From assembly GCA_016763995.1 (NCBI GenBank), contig JAESST010000388.1, positions 1 through 40,381 of the forward strand: a stretch of DNA of 40,381 nt. Reading direction: 5' to 3'. Under the pieces are notes generated by a model. That model was not told the DNA's origin, ran no database searches, and worked only from the letters and a program-made list of their open reading frames with translations. Position 1 is the stretch's first letter; each line of letters starts with the position of its first letter. The DNA is from Flavobacteriales bacterium (lineage in GTDB: Bacteria; Bacteroidota; Bacteroidia; Flavobacteriales_E; Vicingaceae). The position numbers and the translations under genes are program-made. This document shows, in pieces, positions 1 through 9,080 of this stretch.

Positions 1-580
1 AAGGCTGATCTGTGATAATACTTAATAACTCTTCTGAACCGATTATGTAGGCAAGGAAGATGTTTGAGATTAAAAATGAAATGAAAAAGAAAACTAGGTG
101 CTTAGCTCCTTTTTTTTTGATTTTTTCGCTATCCCATGGACCCTTATTAAGTTTCTGTTGTTGTTTGTAGTCCCCTTCAATCCAGTATTCTATTTTTCTA
201 AAAACCATTTCCATAAAAATGGTTTGTGGGCAAATCCATCCGCAGAAAATTCTTCCAAAAACAACAGTAAAGAGCACCACAAAAACAATAAAAGCCAACA
301 TGACCAAGACAAATATGTAGAAATCTTGCGGCCAAAATACTTGTCCGAAAATGATGAATTTTCGTTCAATAATATTGAATAACAAAAGGGGTCTTCCGCT
401 TATTTTTATGAATGGGCCACTAAAAAGCAGTGTTAATAAAAGAACGCTTACCCAAGTTCGAGCATTATAATATTTGCCTTTTGGCTTTTTTGGAAAAATC
501 CATTTTCTGTCTCCTTCTTCGTTAATGGTGCCAATCGAATCTCGAAAACTTTGATCCATATAGTTGCCCTTTTCATCCAT
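1..580 (-). CDS. ccoG: CcoG-like cytochrome c oxidase accessory protein (polyferredoxin family), 3' part runs off the window
   Basis: Manual translation of the minus strand from ATG at 580 stays open to position 1: MDEKGNYMDQSFRDSIGTINEEGDRKWIFPKKPKGKYYNARTWVSVLLL...GRIFCGWICPQTIFMEMVFRKIEYWIEGDYKQQ. CGWICPQTIFMEMVFRKIEYWIEGD is typical of CcoG; it follows ccoP directly. Confidence 0.88.
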   Translation of the reverse strand, partial: MDEKGNYMDQSFRDSIGTINEEGDRKWIFPKKPKGKYYNARTWVSVLLLTLLFSGPFIKISGRPLLLFNIIERKFIIFGQVFWPQDFYIFVLVMLAFIVFVVLFTVVFGRIFCGWICPQTIFMEMVFRKIEYWIEGDYKQQQKLNKGPWDSEKIKKKGAKHLVFFFISFLISNIFLAYIIGSEELLSIITDQP

Positions 581-584
581 GCGC

Positions 585-1703
585 TTATTGTTCGCTTGCT
601 ACTTCTGTGCTATCTGTTGCTACAAGCTCTTGTTCTACCTCTGCTTTCTCTTCTTCTATATATTTTGGACCTTGTGGACTTTTTGCATTGGGTGGATTTG
701 TTCCTTGTAAGCTCAACACATAACTTGCTACTTTCTGTAGTTGACTTGGGTTAAATTGACTTTGCCAAGCAATCATTCCTTTTGCAGGAATTCCATATTT
801 AATGGATTTAAACACATTTTTAATTCCTCCTCCATGAACCCAATATTCATCGGTTAAGTTGGGGCCGGCTCCACCTTCTCCTAATTGACCATGACAAGTA
901 GCGCAGTTTCCTTTAAAGATGGCTGCTCCTTTCTCGATGGTTGCAGCATCAATTAGATAAACAACATTGTCTTCTGTAATAGATTCTGTTGCATTTGCCA
1001 TCATGCTTTCTTTTTTTGCTGTAGCGGCTTCAATTTCTGTTAAATATTCAGCAATTTGTAATTGACCATCTCCTGAAATGTGATAACGGAAAACGTAGAT
1101 AAAAGAAAATACAATGGTTGCATAAAACATGTACTTCCACCAAGGAGGTAAATTATTGTCTAATTCTCTAATGCCGTCATAGTCATGATCCAGCATAATA
1201 TCTACCTCCATTTCAATGGGAGTGTTGTCGGTTAAGTTCAACGATTTAAACAGATCTACTCTTTCAGTTGCCTCTTCAAAGCTTTCTCCTCTTTGGATAC
1301 GGATTAGTGTATTTAACGATTTAAACAAAATGCCAATTACAATAGCAAGCAGCAGAATAAGGCTAATGAGCGTCCAAAAAAGCTGGTTACTTAAAATAAA
1401 AATAGGAGTTGTTGGCGTTGAGTTTTCTGCCGCTTGAGCAGTAAAACTCAACGCGCCTAACAAACACAGACTAATAATTTTTTTGCTTGTCGAATGATCT
1501 TTTTCTTCTTGTTTTGGTTTACCAATTGCTTCGATACTATTGGCTAGAACTTTGGCGATTACCAAGAGCAATACAATTACTCCCACTAAAACTGCAGTTA
1601 ATATTGCATCGGAGATACCACTTGCCTTGGCTATGCTATTGTTGGCAAAGCCGACCGTGGGTATGCCTAAAAAAAGAAGGGCAAATATTTTATACGGTTT
1701 CAT
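585..1703 (-). CDS. ccoP: cbb3-type cytochrome c oxidase subunit III (CcoP), one visible c-type heme motif
   Basis: ORF 585..1751; start more likely at MKPYKIFALLFLG (1703). Contains GNCATCHGQLGEGGAGPNLTDEYWVHGG and a C-terminal cytochrome c fold; position in cco operon. Confidence 0.9.
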   Translation of the reverse strand: MKPYKIFALLFLGIPTVGFANNSIAKASGISDAILTAVLVGVIVLLLVIAKVLANSIEAIGKPKQEEKDHSTSKKIISLCLLGALSFTAQAAENSTPTTPIFILSNQLFWTLISLILLLAIVIGILFKSLNTLIRIQRGESFEEATERVDLFKSLNLTDNTPIEMEVDIMLDHDYDGIRELDNNLPPWWKYMFYATIVFSFIYVFRYHISGDGQLQIAEYLTEIEAATAKKESMMANATESITEDNVVYLIDAATIEKGAAIFKGNCATCHGQLGEGGAGPNLTDEYWVHGGGIKNVFKSIKYGIPAKGMIAWQSQFNPSQLQKVASYVLSLQGTNPPNAKSPQGPKYIEEEKAEVEQELVATDSTEVASEQ

Positions 1704-1713
1704 GATTTGAGTT

Positions 1714-1914
1714 TTAAAGATTGGTAGAAGTTTCATTTTCTTTATCTCCATCTTCTAATGGAAGTGCAGAAAGCATGTTTACTTCTGCCTTTTGCATTCT
1801 GGCTACCCAAATAAACAGCACACAAAAAAAGATGAAGAAGATGAGGAAGGAAATAATAGGGAAGATTTCAATTCCCATAATGGTTTCCATATTGTGTTTA
1901 ATGAACTTTAGCAT
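1714..1914 (-). CDS. ccoQ: CcoQ/FixQ-like small membrane subunit
   Basis: 66 aa, one TM helix, between ccoNO and ccoP. Confidence 0.55.
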   Translation of the reverse strand: MLKFIKHNMETIMGIEIFPIISFLIFFIFFCVLFIWVARMQKAEVNMLSALPLEDGDKENETSTNL

Positions 1915-1919
1915 GGTGT

Positions 1920-4068
1920 TTATTTTTTAGTGATTTGGCCTTTTTCAATATCAACTCCTAGTCGTTGTAGATATGCGATTAAGGCAACTATTTCTCTATC
2001 AGGGCTAACTTCGAATCCATCTTCTTCTAAAATTTTTCTCATGTCTTCTACAATCTCGTTCGCTTGTTGTATTACATCGGCATTTGCCTTTTCGGGATAA
2101 TCTTTGTCATAAGGAACGCCTAGTGTGATCATGGCTCTGATTTTTGGAGCTGTCATACTTGTGTCATAAGTCTTGTCTAATAGCCAAGGATATGAAGGCA
2201 TGATAGAACCTGGAGAGAGTGACCTAGGATCATACATGTGTTTGAAATGCCAAGAGTTTGGCTTCCTTAACTTGCTGCTTCCTTCTCTTGCTAAATCTGG
2301 TCCTGTTCGTTTAGAACCCCATAAGAACGGATGATCGTATACAAATTCTCCAGCTTTTGAATACTCCCCGTAACGTTCTGTTTCTGAACGGAAAGGGCGA
2401 ATCATTTGACTGTGACAGTTGTTACATCCTTCAGAAATATAGATGTCTCTACCATGTAATTCAAGAGGAGTATATGGTTTCACACTTTTGATGCTTGGAA
2501 TATTAGAATCTATTAAGAAGGTTGGAACCATTTCAATAATTCCACCAATTAGAATCACAACCAGAGATCCAATTAACATCATGGTTGGTTTTCTTTCAAA
2601 CCATCTGTGCCAGTGCTCATCCTTATAATTTTTAGCAATTGGCTTCAAGGGCATTGCTTCTGCCTCTTCATTGGCAGTAAATGTTCCTGCTTTAGCCGTT
2701 TTAGCAAGGTTGATAACCATTGAGATAACACCAATGTAGTACATCAAACCACCAACAGCTCTGTAAGTATACATTGGAATAATATTGGTGACTGTTTCTA
2801 AGAAATTAGGATACTTTAAGAAACCATCACTGGTAAAATCGTTCCACATTTGACTCTGAACGAATCCTGCCCAATACAAGGGGATGGCATAAAACAATAT
2901 TCCTAAGGTGCCAATCCAAAAATGGAAGTTGGCCATTTTCTTAGAGTATAATTTGGTGTTGAATAATCTAGGCCATAAAAAATATAGCATACCAAAGGTT
3001 AGGAAGCCATTCCAGCCTAATGCTCCAACATGAACGTGAGCGATAATCCAGTCAGTATAGTGGGCTATGGCATTTACATTTTTTAAAGCAAGCAAGGGTC
3101 CTTCAAAAGTTGACATACCATATGCGGTAATGGCTACTACCATAAATTTCAACACAACACTATCTCTTACTTTATCCCATGCTCCACGCAGCGTTAATAG
3201 TCCGTTGATCATTCCACCCCATGATGGAGCAATGAGCATTATGCTAAATACGACGCCTAAAGTTTGAGCCCAATCAGGGAGTGCTGTATACAATAGGTGA
3301 TGTGGTCCAGCCCAGATGTATAAGAAAATTAATGCCCAAAAGTGAATGATGGATAATCGATAAGAGAAAACAGGACGATTAGCCGCTTTAGGAACAAAAT
3401 AATACATGAGCCCTAAATAAGGAGTGGTTAGGAAAAATGCTACAGCATTGTGCCCATACCACCATTGTACTAGAGCATCTTGAACACCAGCGTACCAAGA
3501 ATAACTTTTCGTTAAGCTAATCGGAAGTTCAAATGAATTTACTAAGTGAAGAACCGCAACTGTTACGAAAGTTGCTATGTAGAACCAAACGGCAACATAT
3601 AAGTGTCTTTCTCTTCTTTTTAAAAATAGTGGCAAATAAATTCCATCCAAATACTACCCATATAATGGTAATAGCAATGTCAATAGGCCATTCTAATTCA
3701 GCATATTCTTTTGAAGTAGTAATTCCTAAAGGAAGGGTAATAACTGCGGAAACAATAATGGTTTGCCATCCCCAGAAGTTGATTTTACTCAACAAGTCAC
3801 TATACATTCTAGTTTTTAGCAGCCGTTGTAGGGAGTAATATACTCCTGTAAATATTCCGTTTCCAACAAAAGCAAAGATCACTGCATTGGTATGCAGTGG
3901 CCCAACTCTACCAAACGAAGTGTATTCAATTCCAAAATTTAAAGATGGGAAAATGAATTGAAAGGCTACCAGAAGCCCAACGAGCATTCCGATTGAGCCC
4001 CACAAGATGGTTGCATTCCCAAACATTCGGACGATGTTGTTATCGTAGCTAAATTTTTCGATTTTCAT
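1920..4068 (-). CDS. ccoN: Fused cbb3 oxidase subunit I/II (CcoNO), interrupted by an apparent +1 frameshift near 3617-3626
   Basis: ORF 3529..4068 gives the CcoN N-terminus (MKIEKFSYDNNIVRMFGNATILWG...VVFGWNLFATIFKK). ORF 1920..3650 continues it (KRRERHLYVAVWFYIATFVTVAVLHLVNSFELP...) and carries CcoO with a CNNCHSQ heme motif. Removing one base of the TTTTTAAAAA run joins the frames. Confidence 0.9.
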
Positions 4069-4079
4069 AACTGATTTGA

Positions 4080-4256
4080 TTAGAGCTTAGGTTCTTTGGT
4101 TTTTTTCGGTGTTGGTTTTTTGTCGTCGAACAGCATTCGAATTGACGGAGTGTAATCATCTTCATATTGCCCCGATTTAACAGACCAGAAAAAGGCAGCT
4201 AAAAAGAATAAAGCAACGACTAGGCTAACAAGGATTAAGATGATGAGAACACTCAT
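4080..4256 (-). CDS. ccoS: CcoS-like cbb3 oxidase maturation protein
   Basis: Manual translation: MSVLIILILVSLVVALFFLAAFFWSVKSGQYEDDYTPSIRMLFDDKKPTPKKTKEPKL. 58 aa, below the ORF-track cut-off; typical CcoS (GQYEDDYTPSIRML). Confidence 0.88.
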   Translation of the reverse strand: MSVLIILILVSLVVALFFLAAFFWSVKSGQYEDDYTPSIRMLFDDKKPTPKKTKEPKL

Positions 4257-4300
4257 AGAATATTTTTTGTAAAGGTGATGGGCTAGGGAATCTTAAAAAA

Positions 4301-4312
4301 TGATATTTATCA
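4301..4312. promoter_or_regulatory. FNR-like palindrome upstream of ccoS-ccoNOQP
   Basis: TGATATTTATCA, perfect TGAT-N4-ATCA dyad, 44 bp before the ccoS ATG. Confidence 0.6.
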
Positions 4313-4861
4313 CCTTTTGAATTGTACTTCGCAATCTGCAGATTTTGAATCTAATAGAGGGTGCACGAAAACGATTTCTTGTCTGCAGGCTCTGAACACT
4401 TCCCACTTTACTACTCGTTCAATGTTAAGGTGCAAACTAACTGTGCTGTTATAGAAAGAATTAGTGATTTGATGAAAACCCATGTTATCGTTCAAATAAG
4501 TTGATTCTCCTGCTTTTAAGGTCAGGCTTCCTTTTTTGTGACAACAGCTTTTGTCTCTATCTATTTCATAATTCTGAATTGTTAGCTCTCCTTCCAGTAC
4601 TTTAATCCATCCTTCTTGAAATTGGAAAGAGTGGATAGGGGAACTATGTTCTTTTTGCCAACACATGAGTAGAAGCTCATATTCATCGCAGGCTGAAATG
4701 CAGTTTCGTGTGTACCGATTATCTCTCCAGGTGCAGAAATTTTCCCATTCAGATTTAGGCAATTCAATGGCATGAAAGAACTCATCATATCCTCCATACC
4801 CTGGGCCTAGATTTAGATTTTTGTTGAGCTGATCGATGCTTGTAATTTTTACAAAGGCCAT
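4310..4861 (-). CDS. Cysteine dioxygenase family protein (cupin)
   Basis: ORF 4310..4906; start likely at MAFVKITS (4861). YTRNCISACDEYELLLMCWQKEHSSPIHSFQFQEGWIKVLEGELT aligns without gaps to the CDO core; GFHQITN matches the distal His region. Confidence 0.75.
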   Translation of the reverse strand: MAFVKITSIDQLNKNLNLGPGYGGYDEFFHAIELPKSEWENFCTWRDNRYTRNCISACDEYELLLMCWQKEHSSPIHSFQFQEGWIKVLEGELTIQNYEIDRDKSCCHKKGSLTLKAGESTYLNDNMGFHQITNSFYNSTVSLHLNIERVVKWEVFRACRQEIVFVHPLLDSKSADCEVQFKR

Positions 4862-4921
4862 ACTTTTCAATTTAAGTGAAGATTTGAAAGCAAAGCTAGC
4901 CGGCATGCATTCCTGATAAAA

Positions 4922-4933
4922 TGATAATTATCA
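4922..4933. promoter_or_regulatory. FNR-like palindrome between divergent CDO-like and usp genes
   Basis: TGATAATTATCA, perfect dyad, 61 bp upstream of the preferred CDO start. Confidence 0.55.
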
Positions 4934-5069
4934 TATTAATCAAATTACTTAGGTCTCACCTTTGTTGGAAGATCAATAGATAAGAAAGAAGCATAGTAAT
5001 TTTAATATCAACCGAGATGTTGAAGGAAGAATTATTTCTTACCGTTAGAAAACAAAAAAACTTGAACAG

Positions 5070-5879
5070 ATGAAAACGATAATTATTCCAACAGATTTTT
5101 CTAAAAATGCCTTGAAAGCATTTGATTTTGCTAGTGATTTTTTTACAGGATCAGATTACCAATATTTAATTTGTACTACTTACACTATTCCTAGTGGCGG
5201 AACGAGTAGTTTATTCTCGCTATTGGAGCAGTTGAGGTTGCAAGCGGAAGAAGAAATGAATCAATTTATGGAGTTGATTAAAAAAGATTATCCCTTGATT
5301 TATCAATCGTCCAAAAGCTTTGTGTTACAAGGGTGGTTTACAGGTCAAGTAAATGCTTTGGCTCAGGAGGAGATGGCTGATTTTGTAATTATGGGAACAA
5401 AAGGAGCTTCTGGAATGAAAGAAGTTTTACTGGGTAGTCATGCTGCGGATTTGATCAATGACTTGAGTATTCCAGTTTTTGCAATTCCTTTTGAATACGA
5501 GAAAAGCAAGCTTAAAAGTATTTTATTTAGTTACGATGGGAATAGCTTAACTGACAAAACCGTATCGTTTATTAATGGTCTTTCCAAGGGGTTTGACTTG
5601 CCCATTAATTTGTTTCATGTTCGCAGAAAAGCAGATGCTCCCATTCAAAATTGGGGAGCAATTGAAGATCAGTTTAATAACCGTCATATTTCATTGTATG
5701 AAGCTTTTGCAGATACTTATGAAGAAGGCTTGAAAAGTAAAATTGCAGATTTGAATGCTATCCTGGTATTAGTAAGCCGGAAGAAATCCTTTTGGGATCG
5801 ATTAATGAAGCGTGGTCAGAGCAAAAAAGCGATTATGCATTTACATATGCCCATGTTAGTTTTGCCAGAAAAAGGATAA
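5070..5879 (+). CDS. Universal stress protein (UspA family)
   Basis: MKTIIIPTDFSKNALKAFDFA...DFVIMGTKGASGMKEVLLGSHAADLINDLSIPVFAIP. Confidence 0.92.
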   Translation: MKTIIIPTDFSKNALKAFDFASDFFTGSDYQYLICTTYTIPSGGTSSLFSLLEQLRLQAEEEMNQFMELIKKDYPLIYQSSKSFVLQGWFTGQVNALAQEEMADFVIMGTKGASGMKEVLLGSHAADLINDLSIPVFAIPFEYEKSKLKSILFSYDGNSLTDKTVSFINGLSKGFDLPINLFHVRRKADAPIQNWGAIEDQFNNRHISLYEAFADTYEEGLKSKIADLNAILVLVSRKKSFWDRLMKRGQSKKAIMHLHMPMLVLPEKG

Positions 5880-5895
5880 GAATTAAAAGGAGAAA

Positions 5896-8292
5896 TTATT
5901 TTTTACTTAGTTGCCATCCTCTTAGGTTTACAGCTATACTTACAAATGCTACGACAGTAATTGAACTAATAGGCATTAGAATGGCTGCAAAAACGGGAGA
6001 AAGCAAACCTTGCATTGCATAGCTCAATCCTACAATATTGTACAAGAAAGAGATGATGAAGCTTAAGATTACAATATTCTTACTACTCTTTGCCAACTTT
6101 AAAAATTGCTGAAGGTGTTCAAATTTGCGTCCACTGATAATAATATCACAAGCAGGAGAAAATGCATTTACATCTTCCGTGACTGAGACGCCAACTTGAG
6201 CCTCTCTTAAAGCTCCCGCATCATTTAATCCATCGCCAACCATCATCACCTGCTTGTTCTGGTTTTTCAATGATCGAATTATTTTTAGCTTATCTTCTGG
6301 GCTCTGGTTAAACAAGAGTAAACTATTGTCTGGAAAATATTCTTGTAGGACAACTTTTTGAGCCTGATTGTCACCTGAGATCACTGTAAGAACAAATTTT
6401 TTGGAAAGTGAGGAAATGAGTTGCTTTAAATTTTTTCGATACTCATTTTTAAAATTGAAAACGCCTAGGACAGTACCATTTTTCTCAAAAACTACTTCTG
6501 TTTTAGTGTCTTGAGAGCTTTTGTTTTGAATCCATTGCGTAGATCCTAAGCGATAATTTATGTTATCAATGATTCCTTTAATTCCTTTCCCATTATGTTC
6601 TTTAAAGTTCTGAACCTTAAGGAAAGAAATATTCGATCCCAAGCTTTTTTTAATGAGTTGACTTAAGGGATGTGTGCTTTGATTCACTAAGCTGAACAAG
6701 GCTTGTTGCATTTCTTGTGTTAAAGGTTCTCCTATATAACTTGTATTTTCTTGTTTGCTAATAGTTAGTGTTCCAGTTTTGTCGAATACTATGTGATTGA
6801 TCTTTGCCATTTCTTCCAAAACAGAAGCTTCTCTTAGGTAACAATTTTGTTTTCCAAGCCACCTCATGGCATGCCCAAAAGTGAAAGGGGCAGCTAAAGC
6901 TAGAGCACAGGGACAAGCCACAATTAAAACAGCTGAAACGACCTCAATAGATTTTCCAATACCAGAGTTAATATGAATGATTCCTGCAACTATTGCCAGC
7001 AAGAGAATGATCGGAGTAAACCACTCAGAAATTTGATCGGTCATCTTAGAGAAAGTTGCTGTGCTAGCTTCTTTATTGGCATAGCTGCTCCACAGTTGAG
7101 TCAACTTACTCTGGTTTAGTGGTCGAATGACTTCTAATCGAATAGCTTCTCCAATTTGTCGGCCACCAGCATAAATTTTATCTCCAATGTTTTTATGAAT
7201 AGGAATTGATTCTCCCGTAGCGAAACTATTATCAATCCTGGCTAATCCTTCAATTAAATAAGCATCTACAGGAATAAGCTCACCATTTCGAATTAGAATT
7301 TTGTCTCCTTTTTTTATCTGATTAATGGGAATGTTTGTCTCTAGGTTTTCTTTCAATAGCGTGATAGAAATGGGAAAATAAGAACGATAATCTCGTTCAA
7401 AAGAAAGCTGGTGATAAATTTTTTCCTGAAAAATACGACCCAACAACAGAAAGAACAACAAGCCACAAAGAGAGTCGAAATAACCTGTGCCTGTCGAAGA
7501 AATTACCTCATAACTACTTCTGACAAAAAGCACTAGAATTCCTATTGCAATAGGGACATCGATATTCAGTCGCTTGAGTTGAATACTTTTGAAAGCTGAC
7601 TTGAAATAATCTTGACCGCTAAAAAAAGCGACTGGAGTAGCTAATCCAAGGTTAATCCATGAGAACCAGTGGCTAAAGTTTCGAAAACTATCGACGTCAA
7701 GCCCAAAATATTCAGGTAAACTCATTAACATAATGTTTCCAAAAGCAAAACCAGCTAAACCAATTTGATAGCTTAATCGCTTATTAGTTGTTTTTTTCGT
7801 TTCTTGATCAAGTTGATCTAAGGTGATTTTAGGTTCGTAGCCCAAAGAAGTTAGCAATTCGACTAATTCTTTTAATGAAAGAGTGCTATGTTCAAAGGTG
7901 ATGCGAATCTCTTTTTTTAAAAAATTTACTCGACTTTCGAGAATCGTGGGATTTAACTTATAGAGATTTTCCAACAACCAGAGACAAGCGCTGCAATGAA
8001 TTTGGGGGAGATAAAACTGAACTTTAAAAATACTTTCATCTCGAAAGTCGATGAGTTTCTCAATCACCTCCTCTTGGCTTAAATAATCAAAGCGTGCCTG
8101 CTTCTGAGACTTCATATTAATGCCAGGCATTTGTTCTAAGCTATAGTAGTTGCAGAGTTCATTCTCCTCCAGAATTTCAAATACGGTTCTACAGCCCAGA
8201 CAACAGAAGAATTTATCCTTGCTTTTTATCGTGTCACTCAAGCATTTATCTCCGCAATGATAACAGTTTATTTTTTCTGACTTACTTTTCAT
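5896..8292 (-). CDS. ccoI: Heavy-metal/copper-transporting P1B-type ATPase, CcoI/FixI type
   Basis: N-terminal CYHCG...CCLGCRTVFEIL, HMA-like domain with CSACLW, CPC membrane motif (VACPCALALAAP), DKTGTLT phosphorylation motif, GDGLNDAGAL. Confidence 0.93.
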   Translation of the reverse strand: MKSKSEKINCYHCGDKCLSDTIKSKDKFFCCLGCRTVFEILEENELCNYYSLEQMPGINMKSQKQARFDYLSQEEVIEKLIDFRDESIFKVQFYLPQIHCSACLWLLENLYKLNPTILESRVNFLKKEIRITFEHSTLSLKELVELLTSLGYEPKITLDQLDQETKKTTNKRLSYQIGLAGFAFGNIMLMSLPEYFGLDVDSFRNFSHWFSWINLGLATPVAFFSGQDYFKSAFKSIQLKRLNIDVPIAIGILVLFVRSSYEVISSTGTGYFDSLCGLLFFLLLGRIFQEKIYHQLSFERDYRSYFPISITLLKENLETNIPINQIKKGDKILIRNGELIPVDAYLIEGLARIDNSFATGESIPIHKNIGDKIYAGGRQIGEAIRLEVIRPLNQSKLTQLWSSYANKEASTATFSKMTDQISEWFTPIILLLAIVAGIIHINSGIGKSIEVVSAVLIVACPCALALAAPFTFGHAMRWLGKQNCYLREASVLEEMAKINHIVFDKTGTLTISKQENTSYIGEPLTQEMQQALFSLVNQSTHPLSQLIKKSLGSNISFLKVQNFKEHNGKGIKGIIDNINYRLGSTQWIQNKSSQDTKTEVVFEKNGTVLGVFNFKNEYRKNLKQLISSLSKKFVLTVISGDNQAQKVVLQEYFPDNSLLLFNQSPEDKLKIIRSLKNQNKQVMMVGDGLNDAGALREAQVGVSVTEDVNAFSPACDIIISGRKFEHLQQFLKLAKSSKNIVILSFIISFLYNIVGLSYAMQGLLSPVFAAILMPISSITVVAFVSIAVNLRGWQLSKK

Positions 8293-8331
8293 TCTGTTAC
8301 CAAAAATCCATTAATTTTAAACGGTAAAGTA

Positions 8332-8343
8332 TGATATTTGTCA
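8332..8343. promoter_or_regulatory. FNR-like palindrome in the divergent ccoI/fnr-like promoter region
   Basis: TGATATTTGTCA (one mismatch to a perfect dyad), 39 bp upstream of the ccoI ATG and 4 bp upstream of the regulator ATG. Confidence 0.55.
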
Positions 8344-8347
8344 TTAA

Positions 8348-9055
8348 ATGAGTGAAAAGCTATTAGCCCCTTCTTGTGCTACTTGTGGAGCGAGAGACGC
8401 ATCCGTTTTTTGTAACCTAGATGCAAATCAATTGGCAGATTTAGATCAGCAAAAATCTGGGGGGCTTTATAAAAAAGGAGAAGTAATTTTTAATGAGGGT
8501 TGTAACTCTCGTGGACTATTCTGTGTTTTTGATGGGAAAGTGAAACTAAGTATGATGGGTCCTTCTGGAAAAGAACAAATTGTGCGTTTTGCCCAAAAGG
8601 GAGATGTTATGGGCTACAATTCTATGCTCAGCAGAAGCCCATTAAGTGCAACCGCTACTGTTTTGGAAGATGCTCAAGTTTGTCTGGTTCCTGCACGATA
8701 TTTTTTCGAATTAATCAAAAAGGAGCCTAAATTTAGCTTAGAGCTATTAGAGTTAACGGCAAAAAATTGGAATCAAGCTTCGAGGTTGATTACCGATATG
8801 GCTCAAAAAACGACGAAGGAACGTTTAGCAGAAATGCTTTTATGGTTAAAAGAAACTTTTGGCTTGGATGAGGAAGATTGCATTGATGTAAAACTCAGTC
8901 GAGAAGAAATTGCCAATATGGTAGGAACTGCAACAGAAGCAGTAATTCGATTATTATCAGAATTGAAGAAAGAAAAACTAATTGAATTGCAGGGCAAGCG
9001 AATTCGTTTACTTGATATTCATGGATTGGTGGTTTTGGCGAATTTGATTGATTAA
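8348..9055 (+). CDS. Crp/Fnr family transcriptional regulator with N-terminal cysteine cluster
   Basis: cNMP-binding-like fold plus HTH (LSREEIANMVGTATEAVIRLLSELKKEKLI); N-terminal SCATCGARDASVFC is FNR-like. Confidence 0.9.
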   Translation: MSEKLLAPSCATCGARDASVFCNLDANQLADLDQQKSGGLYKKGEVIFNEGCNSRGLFCVFDGKVKLSMMGPSGKEQIVRFAQKGDVMGYNSMLSRSPLSATATVLEDAQVCLVPARYFFELIKKEPKFSLELLELTAKNWNQASRLITDMAQKTTKERLAEMLLWLKETFGLDEEDCIDVKLSREEIANMVGTATEAVIRLLSELKKEKLIELQGKRIRLLDIHGLVVLANLID

Positions 9056-9056
9056 A

Positions 9057-9080
9057 AAAGCATTATAAATGCTTAAAAAC
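9057..9080 (-). terminator. Possible intrinsic terminator of the TPR-methyltransferase gene
   Basis: Minus strand TTTTTAAGCATT-TAT-AATGCTTTTTTAAT: 7-bp stem followed by a T tract, overlapping the stop codon. Confidence 0.5.

Noticed and set aside
190-230. Apparent frameshift in ccoG near CPQTIF
   Set aside because: Re-reading the reverse complement (CCATTTTTATGGAAATGG) shows the frame is intact.
98-754. Plus-strand ORFs 98..382 and 551..754
   Set aside because: Antisense to ccoG and ccoP, whose minus-strand translations match known families.
1216-3838. Plus-strand ORFs across the cco operon (1216..1437, 1487..1705, 1721..1930, 2443..2628, 3067..3267, 3533..3838)
   Set aside because: All are shadows of conserved minus-strand cbb3 genes.
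4582-4797. Minus-strand ORF 4582..4797
   Set aside because: Alternative frame inside the CDO-like gene, no family features.
5792-6022. Plus-strand ORF 5792..6022
   Set aside because: Overlaps usp 3' end and the ccoI gene in a non-coding frame.
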